Assembly: GCA_020353115.1 (NCBI GenBank)
Contig: CP070687.1
Span: 2,211,999-2,225,508 of the forward strand
Origin: Bacteroidales bacterium
GTDB lineage: Bacteria; Bacteroidota; Bacteroidia; Bacteroidales; VadinHA17
Length of the DNA: 13,510 bases
Direction of reading: 5' to 3'
Part shown: positions 1 to 6,715 of the stretch, in pieces
How the letters are laid out: each line of letters begins with the position of its first letter
Numbering within the stretch: the stretch's first letter is position 1
Notes under the pieces: generated by a model
What the model was told of the DNA's origin: nothing
The model's database searches: none
What the model saw: only the letters and a program-made list of their open reading frames with translations
Made by a program: the position numbers and the translations under genes

Positions 1-118
1 TAAGAGCCATGGTTCCCGTTGCAACACCAACGACCGAAATGGCAGATATGATGTTAATTGCATTCCTGGATTTTTTTGCGAAAATGTACCTTCTGGCTAT
101 GTAAAACGGGAAATTCAA
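1..118 (-). CDS. FtsX/LolE-like ABC transporter permease, N-terminal fragment
   Basis: Only the first 39 codons are in the window; the gene continues off the left edge. The readable N-terminus has a short basic segment (YIARRYIFAKKS) followed by a hydrophobic run starting INIISAISVVGVA. This is the standard opening of the LolC/LolE/FtsX-type permeases of Bacteroidota, integral inner-membrane proteins that work with an ATPase to release lipoproteins or move other envelope substrates. The best start is a TTG at 118: the frame is open further upstream to a stop but offers no ATG, and the typical family N-terminus (N-F/L-P) begins right there. An exact -7 promoter match lies 25 bases upstream. 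In many Bacteroidota this permease gene sits next to rbfA; here a methyltransferase gene and a structured spacer lie between them. The substrate cannot be told from this fragment. Family assignment is fairly sure; the LolE role is inference. Confidence 0.75.
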   Translation of the reverse strand, partial: MNFPFYIARRYIFAKKSRNAINIISAISVVGVATGTMAL

Positions 119-143
119 AGTGATAAAATGTCTTGTTTTTAAA

Positions 144-151
144 CAAAGTTA
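144..151 (-). promoter_or_regulatory. -7 element TAACTTTG for the permease gene
   Basis: The minus strand reads TAACTTTG, an exact match to the Bacteroidota -7 consensus TANNTTTG. It ends 25 bases before the TTG start of the permease. No matching -33 TTTG is seen at the usual distance. It suggests the permease has its own promoter rather than depending only on read-through from the methyltransferase. Confidence 0.5.
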
Positions 152-253
152 AGAATTTTTTAGCCGGAATTGTTCATAGGAAGTCCGGTGAAACAACATT
201 AACAACAGTGGACCCCGTTCAGGAACAGGATATGAATATGGAATAAGGTAAGA

Positions 254-338
254 GGAAAGTCTCTGACCAGGACTTTAACCGGCACCACCCTGCCCGGTGT
301 GGGCAGGACATTCTGTCATTAAACTACAGAGACTTTCC
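254..338. repeat. Structured inverted-repeat element (possible small RNA or palindromic repeat)
   Basis: An 85-base block is bounded by a perfect 12-base inverted repeat, GGAAAGTCTCTG (254-265) and CAGAGACTTTCC (327-338). Inside are a second pairing, TTTAA (274-278) with TTAAA (319-323), and a perfect GC-rich hairpin, CCTGCCC (289-295) with GGGCAGG (301-307), around a GGTGT loop. A small GACA-TTC-TGTC hairpin (307-317) could form beside it. The nested arrangement is far stronger than expected by chance and lies in the gap between the methyltransferase stop and the permease start. It could be a small structured RNA, a processing or termination structure in the minus-strand transcript, or one copy of a dispersed palindromic repeat or MITE. 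No U-tract follows the stem on either strand, which argues against a simple intrinsic terminator. I do not recognise a named RNA family. The rest of the gap (119-253 and 339-372) shows only the permease promoter. Confidence 0.6.
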
Positions 339-372
339 AATGTCATGTAGTGAAATTTCGGCAAAAGTAAAA

Positions 373-1182
373 CTATTTCCAGGCTTTTACAATCAATCCT
401 GAGCCAGTTTTTTGTTTTTTATTAACATCTAGTAAATTTAACAGAAGTGAAAACGGGAAAGTAACCAGGTAATAGAATGGTAAGATTATGAAAAATATTT
501 TAGCAGTATTCAGTAACATTATAGGATATTTCAAGGAAAATTTCCAGGATATTTTTCCTGCAAGGCCGTATGAATATTTCGACTCAATGATCCTGAATCC
601 GGCATCACGTAGTTTTCCATCCAATTCATTCATACCGTATCCATTCCTGACATGTTCTTCAACAAAAGACACCTCATTGTCATGATGGACGTCCGAGCCT
701 CCCTGGTCGGAAGGAGTCGAAATGAGCAGTAAACCACCCGGTTTGAGTGATAAATAAAAATTTTCGAAGACCAGGGCATCTTCCCGGATATGTTCCATTA
801 CATCCACACAAAGAATCAGGTCATATGTTTCAGCTTTCCGGTAGGTAACCAAATCGGCTTCTTCGAAAACCACGTGTGGTTTATGAAAAATCTTTGAAAA
901 GAATAAATTACACTCATTTACCTGTTTGGATTTTATTTCAACGGCGGTTATTTTCCAGTTATCTGACAGGCGTGACATAAAATAGCTGTACTGGCCAAAT
1001 CCTGCTCCCGCATCCAATATTTCTGCAATATCACCGGAACGGGATCTGAATTTCCGCAGCTCTTTTCTTATGTACCAGGCACGCAAAAGAAGCAGATCCA
1101 GTAAAAAATAAAAAAGTTTCCTGCTGAAAACGGAACGGCTGAACACCTTGTCAAGACTGTCTTTTATAGGATCATACCGCAT
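373..1182 (-). CDS. Class I SAM-dependent methyltransferase with hydrophobic C-terminus
   Basis: A 269-residue protein of the Methyltransf_11/UbiG-like type. SAM-binding motif I is LDAGAGFG (residues 56-63), the acidic residue that holds the ribose is E82 in VEI, and DVMEH (127-131) followed by LKPGGLLLIS (146-155) forms the fourth and fifth strands of the Rossmann-like core. Residues 22-34 are hydrophobic, and the C-terminal part (about 217-251) is a long hydrophobic stretch that could dip into or cross the inner membrane. Related Bacteroidota enzymes act on lipids, quinones or polysaccharide precursors, but the substrate cannot be read from the sequence. The gene starts 73 bases after the rbfA stop with no clear promoter or terminator between them, so it is probably co-transcribed with rbfA. 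The ATG at 1182 gives a normal N-terminus. The methyltransferase call is firm; the role is unknown. Confidence 0.85.
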   Translation of the reverse strand: MRYDPIKDSLDKVFSRSVFSRKLFYFLLDLLLLRAWYIRKELRKFRSRSGDIAEILDAGAGFGQYSYFMSRLSDNWKITAVEIKSKQVNECNLFFSKIFHKPHVVFEEADLVTYRKAETYDLILCVDVMEHIREDALVFENFYLSLKPGGLLLISTPSDQGGSDVHHDNEVSFVEEHVRNGYGMNELDGKLRDAGFRIIESKYSYGLAGKISWKFSLKYPIMLLNTAKIFFIILPFYYLVTFPFSLLLNLLDVNKKQKTGSGLIVKAWK

Positions 1183-1255
1183 TTTGAAATATAATTTGGC
1201 TATGATTAATGGTTCATGAATCTGGATTTACATCCATCTTGTGCATGTAAAAATG

Positions 1256-1594
1256 TTATGATTTCAACAAATCCTCAATATTTTGAACATAATCAAGGCT
1301 ATCGTCTAAAAAGAATGAAAGTTCGGGTATAATACGTAACTGGTTCCGGAGGTTGTTCCCCAATTCATGCCGGATGGTTTTACCCTTTTCAGAAATTGAT
1401 TTCAGGATCTCCCGGCTATTTCCGGAAGGAAAAATACTGAGATAGACTTTTGCCTGAGACAAATCCGGACTGATTCTTACGACTGTAACCGTAATCATTT
1501 TGCCCGGGAAAATGCCTGAACCCTGCCGTTGAAAAAAACTTCCCAATTCTTTTTGAATTGACCTGGCAACTTTTTTCTGCCGTGTTGATTCCAT
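1256..1594 (-). CDS. rbfA: Ribosome-binding factor A
   Basis: RbfA binds the 30S subunit and helps mature the 5' end of 16S rRNA, and is needed for cold growth in model bacteria. The protein is small (112 residues from the chosen start), with the family's opening ESTRQKKVARSIQKELG and the KH-like core containing TVTVVRISPDLSQAKVYLS, then IRHELGNNLRNQLRIIPEL and the closing FFLDDSLDY. This last part matches the usual RbfA ending P-x-L-x-F-x-x-D-x-S. The frame is open to an ATG at 1627, but I place the start at the ATG at 1594: family members begin M-E-S/T-T-R-Q-K-K, and an exact -7 element (1625-1632) overlaps the longer start, so that codon would not be transcribed. The gene diverges from trpS and is followed by the methyltransferase. 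Confidence 0.93.
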   Translation of the reverse strand: MESTRQKKVARSIQKELGSFFQRQGSGIFPGKMITVTVVRISPDLSQAKVYLSIFPSGNSREILKSISEKGKTIRHELGNNLRNQLRIIPELSFFLDDSLDYVQNIEDLLKS

Positions 1595-1624
1595 GGGTTT
1601 GAAAATATAATAAGCGAACCGGTA

Positions 1625-1632
1625 CAAAGGTA
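1625..1632 (-). promoter_or_regulatory. -7 element TACCTTTG for rbfA
   Basis: The minus strand reads TACCTTTG, an exact TANNTTTG match. It overlaps the upstream ATG at 1627 and lies 30 bases before the ATG at 1594, which is why the shorter rbfA start is preferred. The -33 region has only a T-run, not a clean TTTG. Confidence 0.55.
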
Positions 1633-1677
1633 ATATTTCAAAATGATTGAAAAATGCTAATTTTGGCTAACATTTTC

Positions 1678-1685
1678 TAGCTTTG
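1678..1685 (+). promoter_or_regulatory. -7 element TAGCTTTG for trpS
   Basis: An exact TANNTTTG match 65 bases before the trpS start, facing away from the rbfA promoter. The implied leader of about 58 bases contains a small hairpin, GACGG (1696-1700) with CCGTC (1711-1715). The leader is too short for a T-box and shows no Trp-rich leader peptide. A TTTG at 1662-1665 is too close (12 bases) to serve as a normal -33 element. Confidence 0.45.
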
Positions 1686-1750
1686 CACTGAAAGAGACGG
1701 ATCTTTCATACCGTCGCCAGAAAATATACCTTAAATCCTTTTAGTTTAGA

Positions 1751-2740
1751 ATGGATATCGTAGTAAGTGGAATAAGATCAACCGGGAATCTTCACCTCGG
1801 TAATTATTTTGGTGCGATCAGGAATTTTTTGAAAATGCAGCATGAGAACCACTGTTTTTTCTTTATTGCCGATTATCATTCGTTAACAACGCACCCCACC
1901 CCGGAAGATCTGCAGGGAAATGTCAGACAGGTTCTATCCGAATATCTGGCATGTGGGATTGATCCCGAAGTTGCAACGGTATACCTACAAAGTGACCTTC
2001 CTGAAGTAGCTGAGTTATACCTTTTACTTAACATGAATGCCTATATCGGAGAATTGGAACGGACAACCACTTTCAAGGAAAAAGTAAGATTACAGCCGGA
2101 AAATGTAAATGCAGGATTATTAACCTATCCGGTTCTGATGGCTGCTGATATAATTATTCATAAGGCTGCAAAGGTACCGGTTGGCAAAGACCAGGAGCAG
2201 AACCTGGAAATGACCAGGAAATTCGCCAAGCGGTTCAATAATATGTACAAGGTGGAATATTTCCCGGAACCCGTCCCATACAATTTCGGAAAGGATCTGA
2301 TAAAAATTCCGGGGTTGGATGGATCAGGAAAAATGGGGAAATCTGAAGGTAACGGAATTTTTCTTGCCGAAGATGCCGATTCAATCCGGAAAAAAGTAAT
2401 GCGTGCCGTGACGGATATCGGCCCTACGGAGGAAAACCAGAATATGAGCGAACCGGTTCATAATTTGTTTACCCTTATGAAGGTTGTTTCTGATACCGAT
2501 ACCATTGATTTTTTCTTGGAGAAATACAACAATTGTACTATAAGGTATGGTGAAATGAAAAAACAACTGGCGGAAGACATCATTCGTTTTACTTCCCCCA
2601 TACGAGATAAAATCCTGACGATCCATAAGGATAAAACCTATCTGGGAAAGGTAATAAGGGAAGGTGCTGAAAAAGCGAGAGCCAGTGCTTCGAAGACAAT
2701 TAAGGAAGTCCGTGATATCATTGGATTTAAAACATTCTGA
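1751..2740 (+). CDS. trpS: Tryptophanyl-tRNA synthetase
   Basis: Charges tRNA-Trp with tryptophan using ATP in the cytoplasm. The 329-residue length fits the bacterial class Ic enzyme. The HIGH-type signature is GNLHLGNYFGA (residues 12-22). Next are the conserved IADYHSLT (39-46), the tryptophan-pocket segment YPVLMAADI with D133, and GKDQEQNLEMTR (145-156), which binds the amino acid and holds the dimer. The KMSKS loop reads KMGKS (194-198) followed by EGN, so the central serine is replaced by glycine while both lysines are kept. I believe this variant occurs in other Bacteroidota TrpRS and does not suggest loss of function. The ATG at 1751 starts immediately before the first strand (IVVSGIRSTG), as expected. 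The gene stands alone, diverging from rbfA and converging on the HAD gene. Confidence 0.96.
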   Translation: MDIVVSGIRSTGNLHLGNYFGAIRNFLKMQHENHCFFFIADYHSLTTHPTPEDLQGNVRQVLSEYLACGIDPEVATVYLQSDLPEVAELYLLLNMNAYIGELERTTTFKEKVRLQPENVNAGLLTYPVLMAADIIIHKAAKVPVGKDQEQNLEMTRKFAKRFNNMYKVEYFPEPVPYNFGKDLIKIPGLDGSGKMGKSEGNGIFLAEDADSIRKKVMRAVTDIGPTEENQNMSEPVHNLFTLMKVVSDTDTIDFFLEKYNNCTIRYGEMKKQLAEDIIRFTSPIRDKILTIHKDKTYLGKVIREGAEKARASASKTIKEVRDIIGFKTF

Positions 2741-2786
2741 GAGAATGGATCCTATCCTGAATCCAGTGATAAGATAACCCGTGAAT

Positions 2787-2815
2787 AAAAAATGAAGCCA
2801 GGTTTTCACCTGGCT
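2787..2815 (-). terminator. Intrinsic terminator-like hairpin between trpS and the HAD gene
   Basis: AGCCAGG (2796-2802) pairs perfectly with CCTGGCT (2809-2815) around a six-base loop. Read on the minus strand, the stem is followed after three bases by six Ts (complement of 2787-2792), so it looks like a factor-independent terminator for the aldolase/HAD unit, about 95 bases past the HAD stop. On the plus strand no T-run follows directly, so its use by trpS is less certain, although it sits about 55 bases past the trpS stop. The rest of the 2741-2908 gap shows no gene. Confidence 0.6.
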
Positions 2816-2908
2816 GCCCTGAAAATATTTTCCAAGTATATAGTTAAGATTGCCTGTTGCTATTTAAGCTGCAAATTTGATGCCAAATATTTCATTTGTT
2901 GGGAATTT

Positions 2909-3574
2909 TCAGTGTACTCTTTTTTGATCTACAGGATCACACAGAGTTACTACATCCTTTATGTCTTTGATTATTAATGAATAATACTTCCTCAATCTCT
3001 CATACGACTGATGTCCGGCTGCAATCAAAAGGCATTGGCATCCCACCTGACGGGCTACTTCAAGATCATGAAGAGTGTCTCCGATCAGGCAGATATTCAG
3101 AGGATCAAATCCTGATTCAATAACCAGTTCCTTCCCATTATCAAGCTTTCCGTGTGCATAAATATCATCAATTCCCTTGATCATCCTGAAATATTTTTCA
3201 ATCCCGAATTGGCGGATGGATTTAATTAATGATTCCTGCTCCATTGCAGAAAGGATGAACTGGTCATAACCCATTTGGTCCAGTTCCATGATTACAGATT
3301 CTGCATTGCAGAATAACTCACAATCCTTCATCTTTTCCAGGTATAGATCGAGAAATTCAACGGAAAGGTCATCAAATGAATCTTTTGAAAAGTCAAATCC
3401 TGCCTTTTCATAATAATTCATTACCGGGAATGTAAAAATCTCCCTGTATTTATCCTTATTAAGTGGGGGAAGATTCCTTTTTGTCAATGAATAGTTTATG
3501 GTCTCGATACAAATGTCGATATCGTTAAGCAGGGTTCCGTTCCAATCCCAGATTATGGCATGAATATTTTCCAT
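2909..3574 (-). CDS. HAD-superfamily hydrolase (phosphoglycolate phosphatase-like), DWN variant
   Basis: A 221-residue cytoplasmic HAD protein with a Gph/PGMB-like layout. Motif I is IIWDWNGTLLND with the nucleophile D10, then a helical cap (about residues 18-85). Motif II is ILSAMEQ with S109, the motif III lysine is probably K143 or K148, and motif IV is LIGDTLHDLEVA with D166 and D170 for Mg2+. The residue two after the nucleophile, normally the Asp general acid/base, is Asn (N12). This DWNGT form occurs in a recognised group of Gph-like HADs, so it may be a subfamily trait, but the catalytic consequence is open. The gene starts 15 bases after the aldolase stop and is almost certainly co-transcribed with it; a terminator-like hairpin follows. 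The substrate is unknown: small phosphate esters such as phosphoglycolate are plausible but only inferred. Confidence 0.85.
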   Translation of the reverse strand: MENIHAIIWDWNGTLLNDIDICIETINYSLTKRNLPPLNKDKYREIFTFPVMNYYEKAGFDFSKDSFDDLSVEFLDLYLEKMKDCELFCNAESVIMELDQMGYDQFILSAMEQESLIKSIRQFGIEKYFRMIKGIDDIYAHGKLDNGKELVIESGFDPLNICLIGDTLHDLEVARQVGCQCLLIAAGHQSYERLRKYYSLIIKDIKDVVTLCDPVDQKRVH

Positions 3575-3589
3575 AAGGGGTTTGAAGGG

Positions 3590-4603
3590 TTACAGTTTCT
3601 TCAAAACGGTTCTAAGGTGTTCCACATCCTGATCATGAATATCGAGATGGGTAACCATCCGGATTGTCTGGGGCCCGAAACCAACGACCAGGACCTCTTT
3701 CTCTGCCAGTTTATTAATAAATACCTCCTGTTTAAAGGATGATATCAGTTTAAAAACAATGATATTGGTCTCAACCGGCCAGATCTCCTGTACATATGGC
3801 ATTGTGCCGAGAACCTCCTCTATCTCATGTGCACGGGTATGGTCATCTTTCAGTCTGTCCACATGGTTTTCAGTGGCATATATTCCTGCAGCAGCGAGGT
3901 AACCGGCCTGCCTCATCGCACCGCCCATTACTTTCCTGATCCGGCGGGCTTTTGTGATAAATTCTTTTTTCCCAATCAATACAGAACCTACCGGAGCTCC
4001 CAATCCTTTTGACAGGCAAATGGAAATGCTGTCACATATTTTCCCGAAGGATACCGGATGAGCTCCGGTTTTAACAATCGCATTAAACAACCTTGCTCCG
4101 TCAAGATGAAGCATTAAACCATCCCGGGTACAAACTTTCCTGATGCCTTCTATGGCTGAGAAATCATATACCGATCCTCCACCCTTATTGCATGTGTTTT
4201 CAATTGAAACCATGGATGTTACCGGTTGATGAACATCATTTGCATTAATATTATCCTGTATATCCTTTGATGTTATTCTTCCGCGATCACCATGTATAAG
4301 CCTGACCGAAACACCGGAATTAAAGGCGATGCCTCCTCCTTCATAGCGATAGATATGAGAGGACTCATCACAAATAACCTCATGACCCGGTTCAGTATGT
4401 ACCTTGACAGCAATCTGATTCGTCATCGTCCCTGATGGGCAAAATATAGCCGCCTCCATACCAAATAGACCGGCCATTTTTTCCTCCAGAAGATGTACCG
4501 TCGGATCGTCTCCAAACACATCGTCTCCAACTTCGGCTGATACAATGGCTTCGAGCATACCCGGAGTAGGTCGTGTTACTGTATCGCTTCTGAGGTCTAC
4601 CAT
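3590..4603 (-). CDS. ltaE: Low-specificity L-threonine aldolase (beta-eliminating lyase family)
   Basis: A PLP enzyme of fold type I that cleaves threonine or allo-threonine to glycine and acetaldehyde. At 337 residues it has the expected length. It opens with the typical VDLRSDTVTRPTPGM and GDDVFGDDPTV. H83 is in place to stack on the PLP ring, DGAR (168-171) supplies the Asp that binds the pyridine nitrogen and an Arg, and the Schiff-base lysine is K199 in CLSKGLGAPVGS. RKVMGGAMRQAG (about 223-234) is also characteristic. Stereospecificity cannot be read safely from sequence. The ATG at 4603 precedes the conserved first motif by two codons. A -7-like element lies 23 bases upstream. The gene leads a two-gene unit with the HAD gene and diverges from the S9 peptidase. 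The threonine aldolase family is firm; the ltaE symbol is by family resemblance. Confidence 0.92.
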   Translation of the reverse strand: MVDLRSDTVTRPTPGMLEAIVSAEVGDDVFGDDPTVHLLEEKMAGLFGMEAAIFCPSGTMTNQIAVKVHTEPGHEVICDESSHIYRYEGGGIAFNSGVSVRLIHGDRGRITSKDIQDNINANDVHQPVTSMVSIENTCNKGGGSVYDFSAIEGIRKVCTRDGLMLHLDGARLFNAIVKTGAHPVSFGKICDSISICLSKGLGAPVGSVLIGKKEFITKARRIRKVMGGAMRQAGYLAAAGIYATENHVDRLKDDHTRAHEIEEVLGTMPYVQEIWPVETNIIVFKLISSFKQEVFINKLAEKEVLVVGFGPQTIRMVTHLDIHDQDVEHLRTVLKKL

Positions 4604-4626
4604 AATAGATAAATTTCAAATCATTT

Positions 4627-4634
4627 TAAAGGTA
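4627..4634 (-). promoter_or_regulatory. -7-like element TACCTTTA for the threonine aldolase gene
   Basis: The minus strand reads TACCTTTA, seven of eight to TANNTTTG, ending 23 bases before the aldolase ATG. It is the exact mirror of the element at 4656-4663 on the other strand. Confidence 0.4.
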
Positions 4635-4655
4635 GTAAAATTGGGAGGAATATTT

Positions 4656-4663
4656 TACCTTTA
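4656..4663 (+). promoter_or_regulatory. -7-like element TACCTTTA for the S9 peptidase gene
   Basis: TACCTTTA on the plus strand, seven of eight to TANNTTTG, 47 bases before the peptidase ATG. With its copy on the other strand it makes an inverted repeat (TAAAGGTA ... TACCTTTA, 21 bases apart) in the shared divergent promoter region. Confidence 0.4.
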
Positions 4664-4710
4664 ATATCCCGTATAACCCGACATTGAAATAGGATAAAAT
4701 CGTAGACATT

Positions 4711-6669
4711 ATGAAAAAAATTCCGTACAGTTTTTCATTCATTTGCATGGCAGTCATTTTAAGTAGTTGTAGTACAAAGGTTACCGAAAACCACAATTGG
4801 GTTAAATTCAAAAGCAGGGAGATTGATCTTACACCCTATTTTGAAGGATTTCCCTATAGTGGCTTTACCCCGTTCTATAAGGCAGGTAAATTGTTCTACT
4901 ACCATCAGGATACCATTACCATGTTGAAGCAGGTAGATCTGGATGGTCATCTAGATTTGGAAAGTGGTACCTTAATATCCGATATTGATTTCTCGACCCG
5001 GAATGTTTGGGGTATGGAATTCCGTAAACAGGATGGTTCCCTGTATTGGCTGGGTGATGAAGAAAATGATGAAGTGATCAACCTTTTCAGACTGGACCCG
5101 GATAATGGGGAAATTAAAAAACTAACGGATGTCCCATATATTTTTGGAGCCAGGTGGAACAGAGAACAGAGTAAGGTGGCTTTTATTGCGAGACTGGGTG
5201 ATAAGGAAAACCGGCTGGGAGAGTTGAGGGTGCTTGACCTGAGCAATATGGAAGAGGAGCTGATAATCCGGGATAATCCGGATTACCGTTTTACATGGAC
5301 AGATGTAAGCTGGCAACCGGAAGGAAAGGGTGTGGTTTGTGCCGTTCTGAAAAATGCTGACCGTACATACGGCAACCTGGTATACGTTGATTTTAGCAGT
5401 GGGGAGTGGATCTTACTTACAGACCTGGGAAAACCACGCAGTTTCCCTGCTCCTTACAAAGAGTGGCTTAACAACGAAGAGTTTGTCTATCTCTCCAATG
5501 AAAACGGATTCCTGAACCTCTATTCCTGTAATATAAGAACGGCCGAATCGAAAATGCTTACCAATTTTGATATGGATCTGAGCCCATTTGAAATGATTAC
5601 CATCGACGGGGAAAAATACATTTTTGCCATAGTAAGCAATCCAATAGAAAACGAGATGTTTCTTATTGATTCCGAAACAGGGGAGATAGTGAATCAGCAG
5701 AAAATAGATATAAACCTTGGTATATATGATTCCGAAGGGAACAGGCTGCTGGTTTCCGGCACTTCGGCCAGCCAGTTCTTCAGGATTGATGAACTGGAAG
5801 TTACATTGAACCGGTTTTCATTTGTCAGTATCCTGGATCTTCCCGGCGAATATAAAAACCAGATCATTCATTCAAAAGTTGAAAAAATTGAATATCCAAC
5901 ATTTGACCTTGATCCTGAGACAGGTGAACCAAGAATGCTGCATGCTTTTTTATATCATCCGGTGAACCCGTTACCATCTGGAGAAGACATGGTCATGATC
6001 GAATCTTTTTATGGCGGTGGAAATTATTTCAGCACTCAGATACAGATCCTTGCAGAGGCAGGGATTTATGTGTTAAGCCCCTCCCCCAGGGGTAGTAATG
6101 GCTTTGGCCGGGAATTTTCTTCTCTTAACGATAAAGACCTTGGCGGTAATGAGATTATCGATATCATATATGCCGGGGAATACATCTCCAATGAACTGGG
6201 GATACCACCTTCCCGGATTGGTGTCTTTGGTGCCAGTCATGGAGGTTATGCCACAATGAGGTTATTAACATTTCCCGGTGAGGTTAATGGCATTAAGGCA
6301 CATTTTGATTGGGGTTTTGGGATCAGTCATGCCGGTTTTTCCGATATAATTCATTTTTATCAGCATTGCAATATTCCCGACTGGGTTATTCTGGAAGCTG
6401 GTGATCCTGTAACCGAACAGGATAAATTGAATGACAGATCCCCTATATTCCATGCGGGTAAAGCTACAGGTAAACTGCTATTAACTCACGGGACCAATGA
6501 CAGCAGGGTACCTATTGAAGGAAGCCGGCAGATGGCCGATAGCCTGGCTAAATACGACAAGGAGTTTAACCTGGTTGAATTTGAAGGTCAGGGACATGGA
6601 ATAAAAGGACTGCAAAACCAGAAAAGAAGATATAAAACCTGGTTTGATTTTCTGGAAACGGTCAGATGA
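4711..6669 (+). CDS. Lipoprotein S9-family serine peptidase (prolyl oligopeptidase fold)
   Basis: A 652-residue putative peptidase with a lipoprotein signal: basic MKK, a hydrophobic core and a lipobox ending LSSC (acylated C20), so it should be anchored to an envelope membrane facing the periplasm or the outside. Residues about 45-370 are a WD40/PD40-like beta-propeller, with repeated segments such as LFRLDPDNGEIKKLTD and LRVLDLSNMEEELI. The alpha/beta-hydrolase domain follows (about 390-652). The nucleophile is S509 in FGASHGGYA (GxSxGG), the Asp is D597 in HGTNDSRVP and the His is H629 in GQGHG, so the triad is complete. YGGGN (434-438) and SPRGSNGFGREF (458-469) are standard oxyanion-side motifs of DPP4/acylaminoacyl peptidase-like enzymes. 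It probably trims peptides for uptake. It stands alone, diverging from the aldolase and converging on the transporter gene. Exact cleavage preference is unknown. Confidence 0.9.
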   Translation: MKKIPYSFSFICMAVILSSCSTKVTENHNWVKFKSREIDLTPYFEGFPYSGFTPFYKAGKLFYYHQDTITMLKQVDLDGHLDLESGTLISDIDFSTRNVWGMEFRKQDGSLYWLGDEENDEVINLFRLDPDNGEIKKLTDVPYIFGARWNREQSKVAFIARLGDKENRLGELRVLDLSNMEEELIIRDNPDYRFTWTDVSWQPEGKGVVCAVLKNADRTYGNLVYVDFSSGEWILLTDLGKPRSFPAPYKEWLNNEEFVYLSNENGFLNLYSCNIRTAESKMLTNFDMDLSPFEMITIDGEKYIFAIVSNPIENEMFLIDSETGEIVNQQKIDINLGIYDSEGNRLLVSGTSASQFFRIDELEVTLNRFSFVSILDLPGEYKNQIIHSKVEKIEYPTFDLDPETGEPRMLHAFLYHPVNPLPSGEDMVMIESFYGGGNYFSTQIQILAEAGIYVLSPSPRGSNGFGREFSSLNDKDLGGNEIIDIIYAGEYISNELGIPPSRIGVFGASHGGYATMRLLTFPGEVNGIKAHFDWGFGISHAGFSDIIHFYQHCNIPDWVILEAGDPVTEQDKLNDRSPIFHAGKATGKLLLTHGTNDSRVPIEGSRQMADSLAKYDKEFNLVEFEGQGHGIKGLQNQKRRYKTWFDFLETVR

Positions 6670-6715
6670 ATACCAGGCTTTCATACAGGCATCTTACACT
6701 CCGTTTACTGATCAA

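Noticed and set aside
252..270. GAGGAAAGTC resembles the conserved start of the RNase P RNA core
   Set aside because: None of the other conserved RNase P RNA segments follow, and the bases are instead part of a perfect 12-base inverted repeat. The gap is also too short for the full RNA.
1227..1251. TTTACAT/ATGTAAA inverted repeat between rbfA and the methyltransferase gene as a terminator or operator
   Set aside because: The 7-base stem is AT-rich with an 11-base loop and no T-run. Chance is a sufficient explanation in AT-rich DNA.
1686..1750. Possible T-box or Trp attenuator in the trpS leader
   Set aside because: The leader is only about 60 bases, with one 5-base stem. There is no T-box sequence, Trp-codon-rich leader peptide or antiterminator pair.
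2792..2977. Small plus-strand open frame of 61 codons after trpS
   Set aside because: It starts inside the terminator-like hairpin, overlaps the end of the HAD gene on the other strand, and its translation is Cys/Tyr/Ile-rich with no recognisable family.
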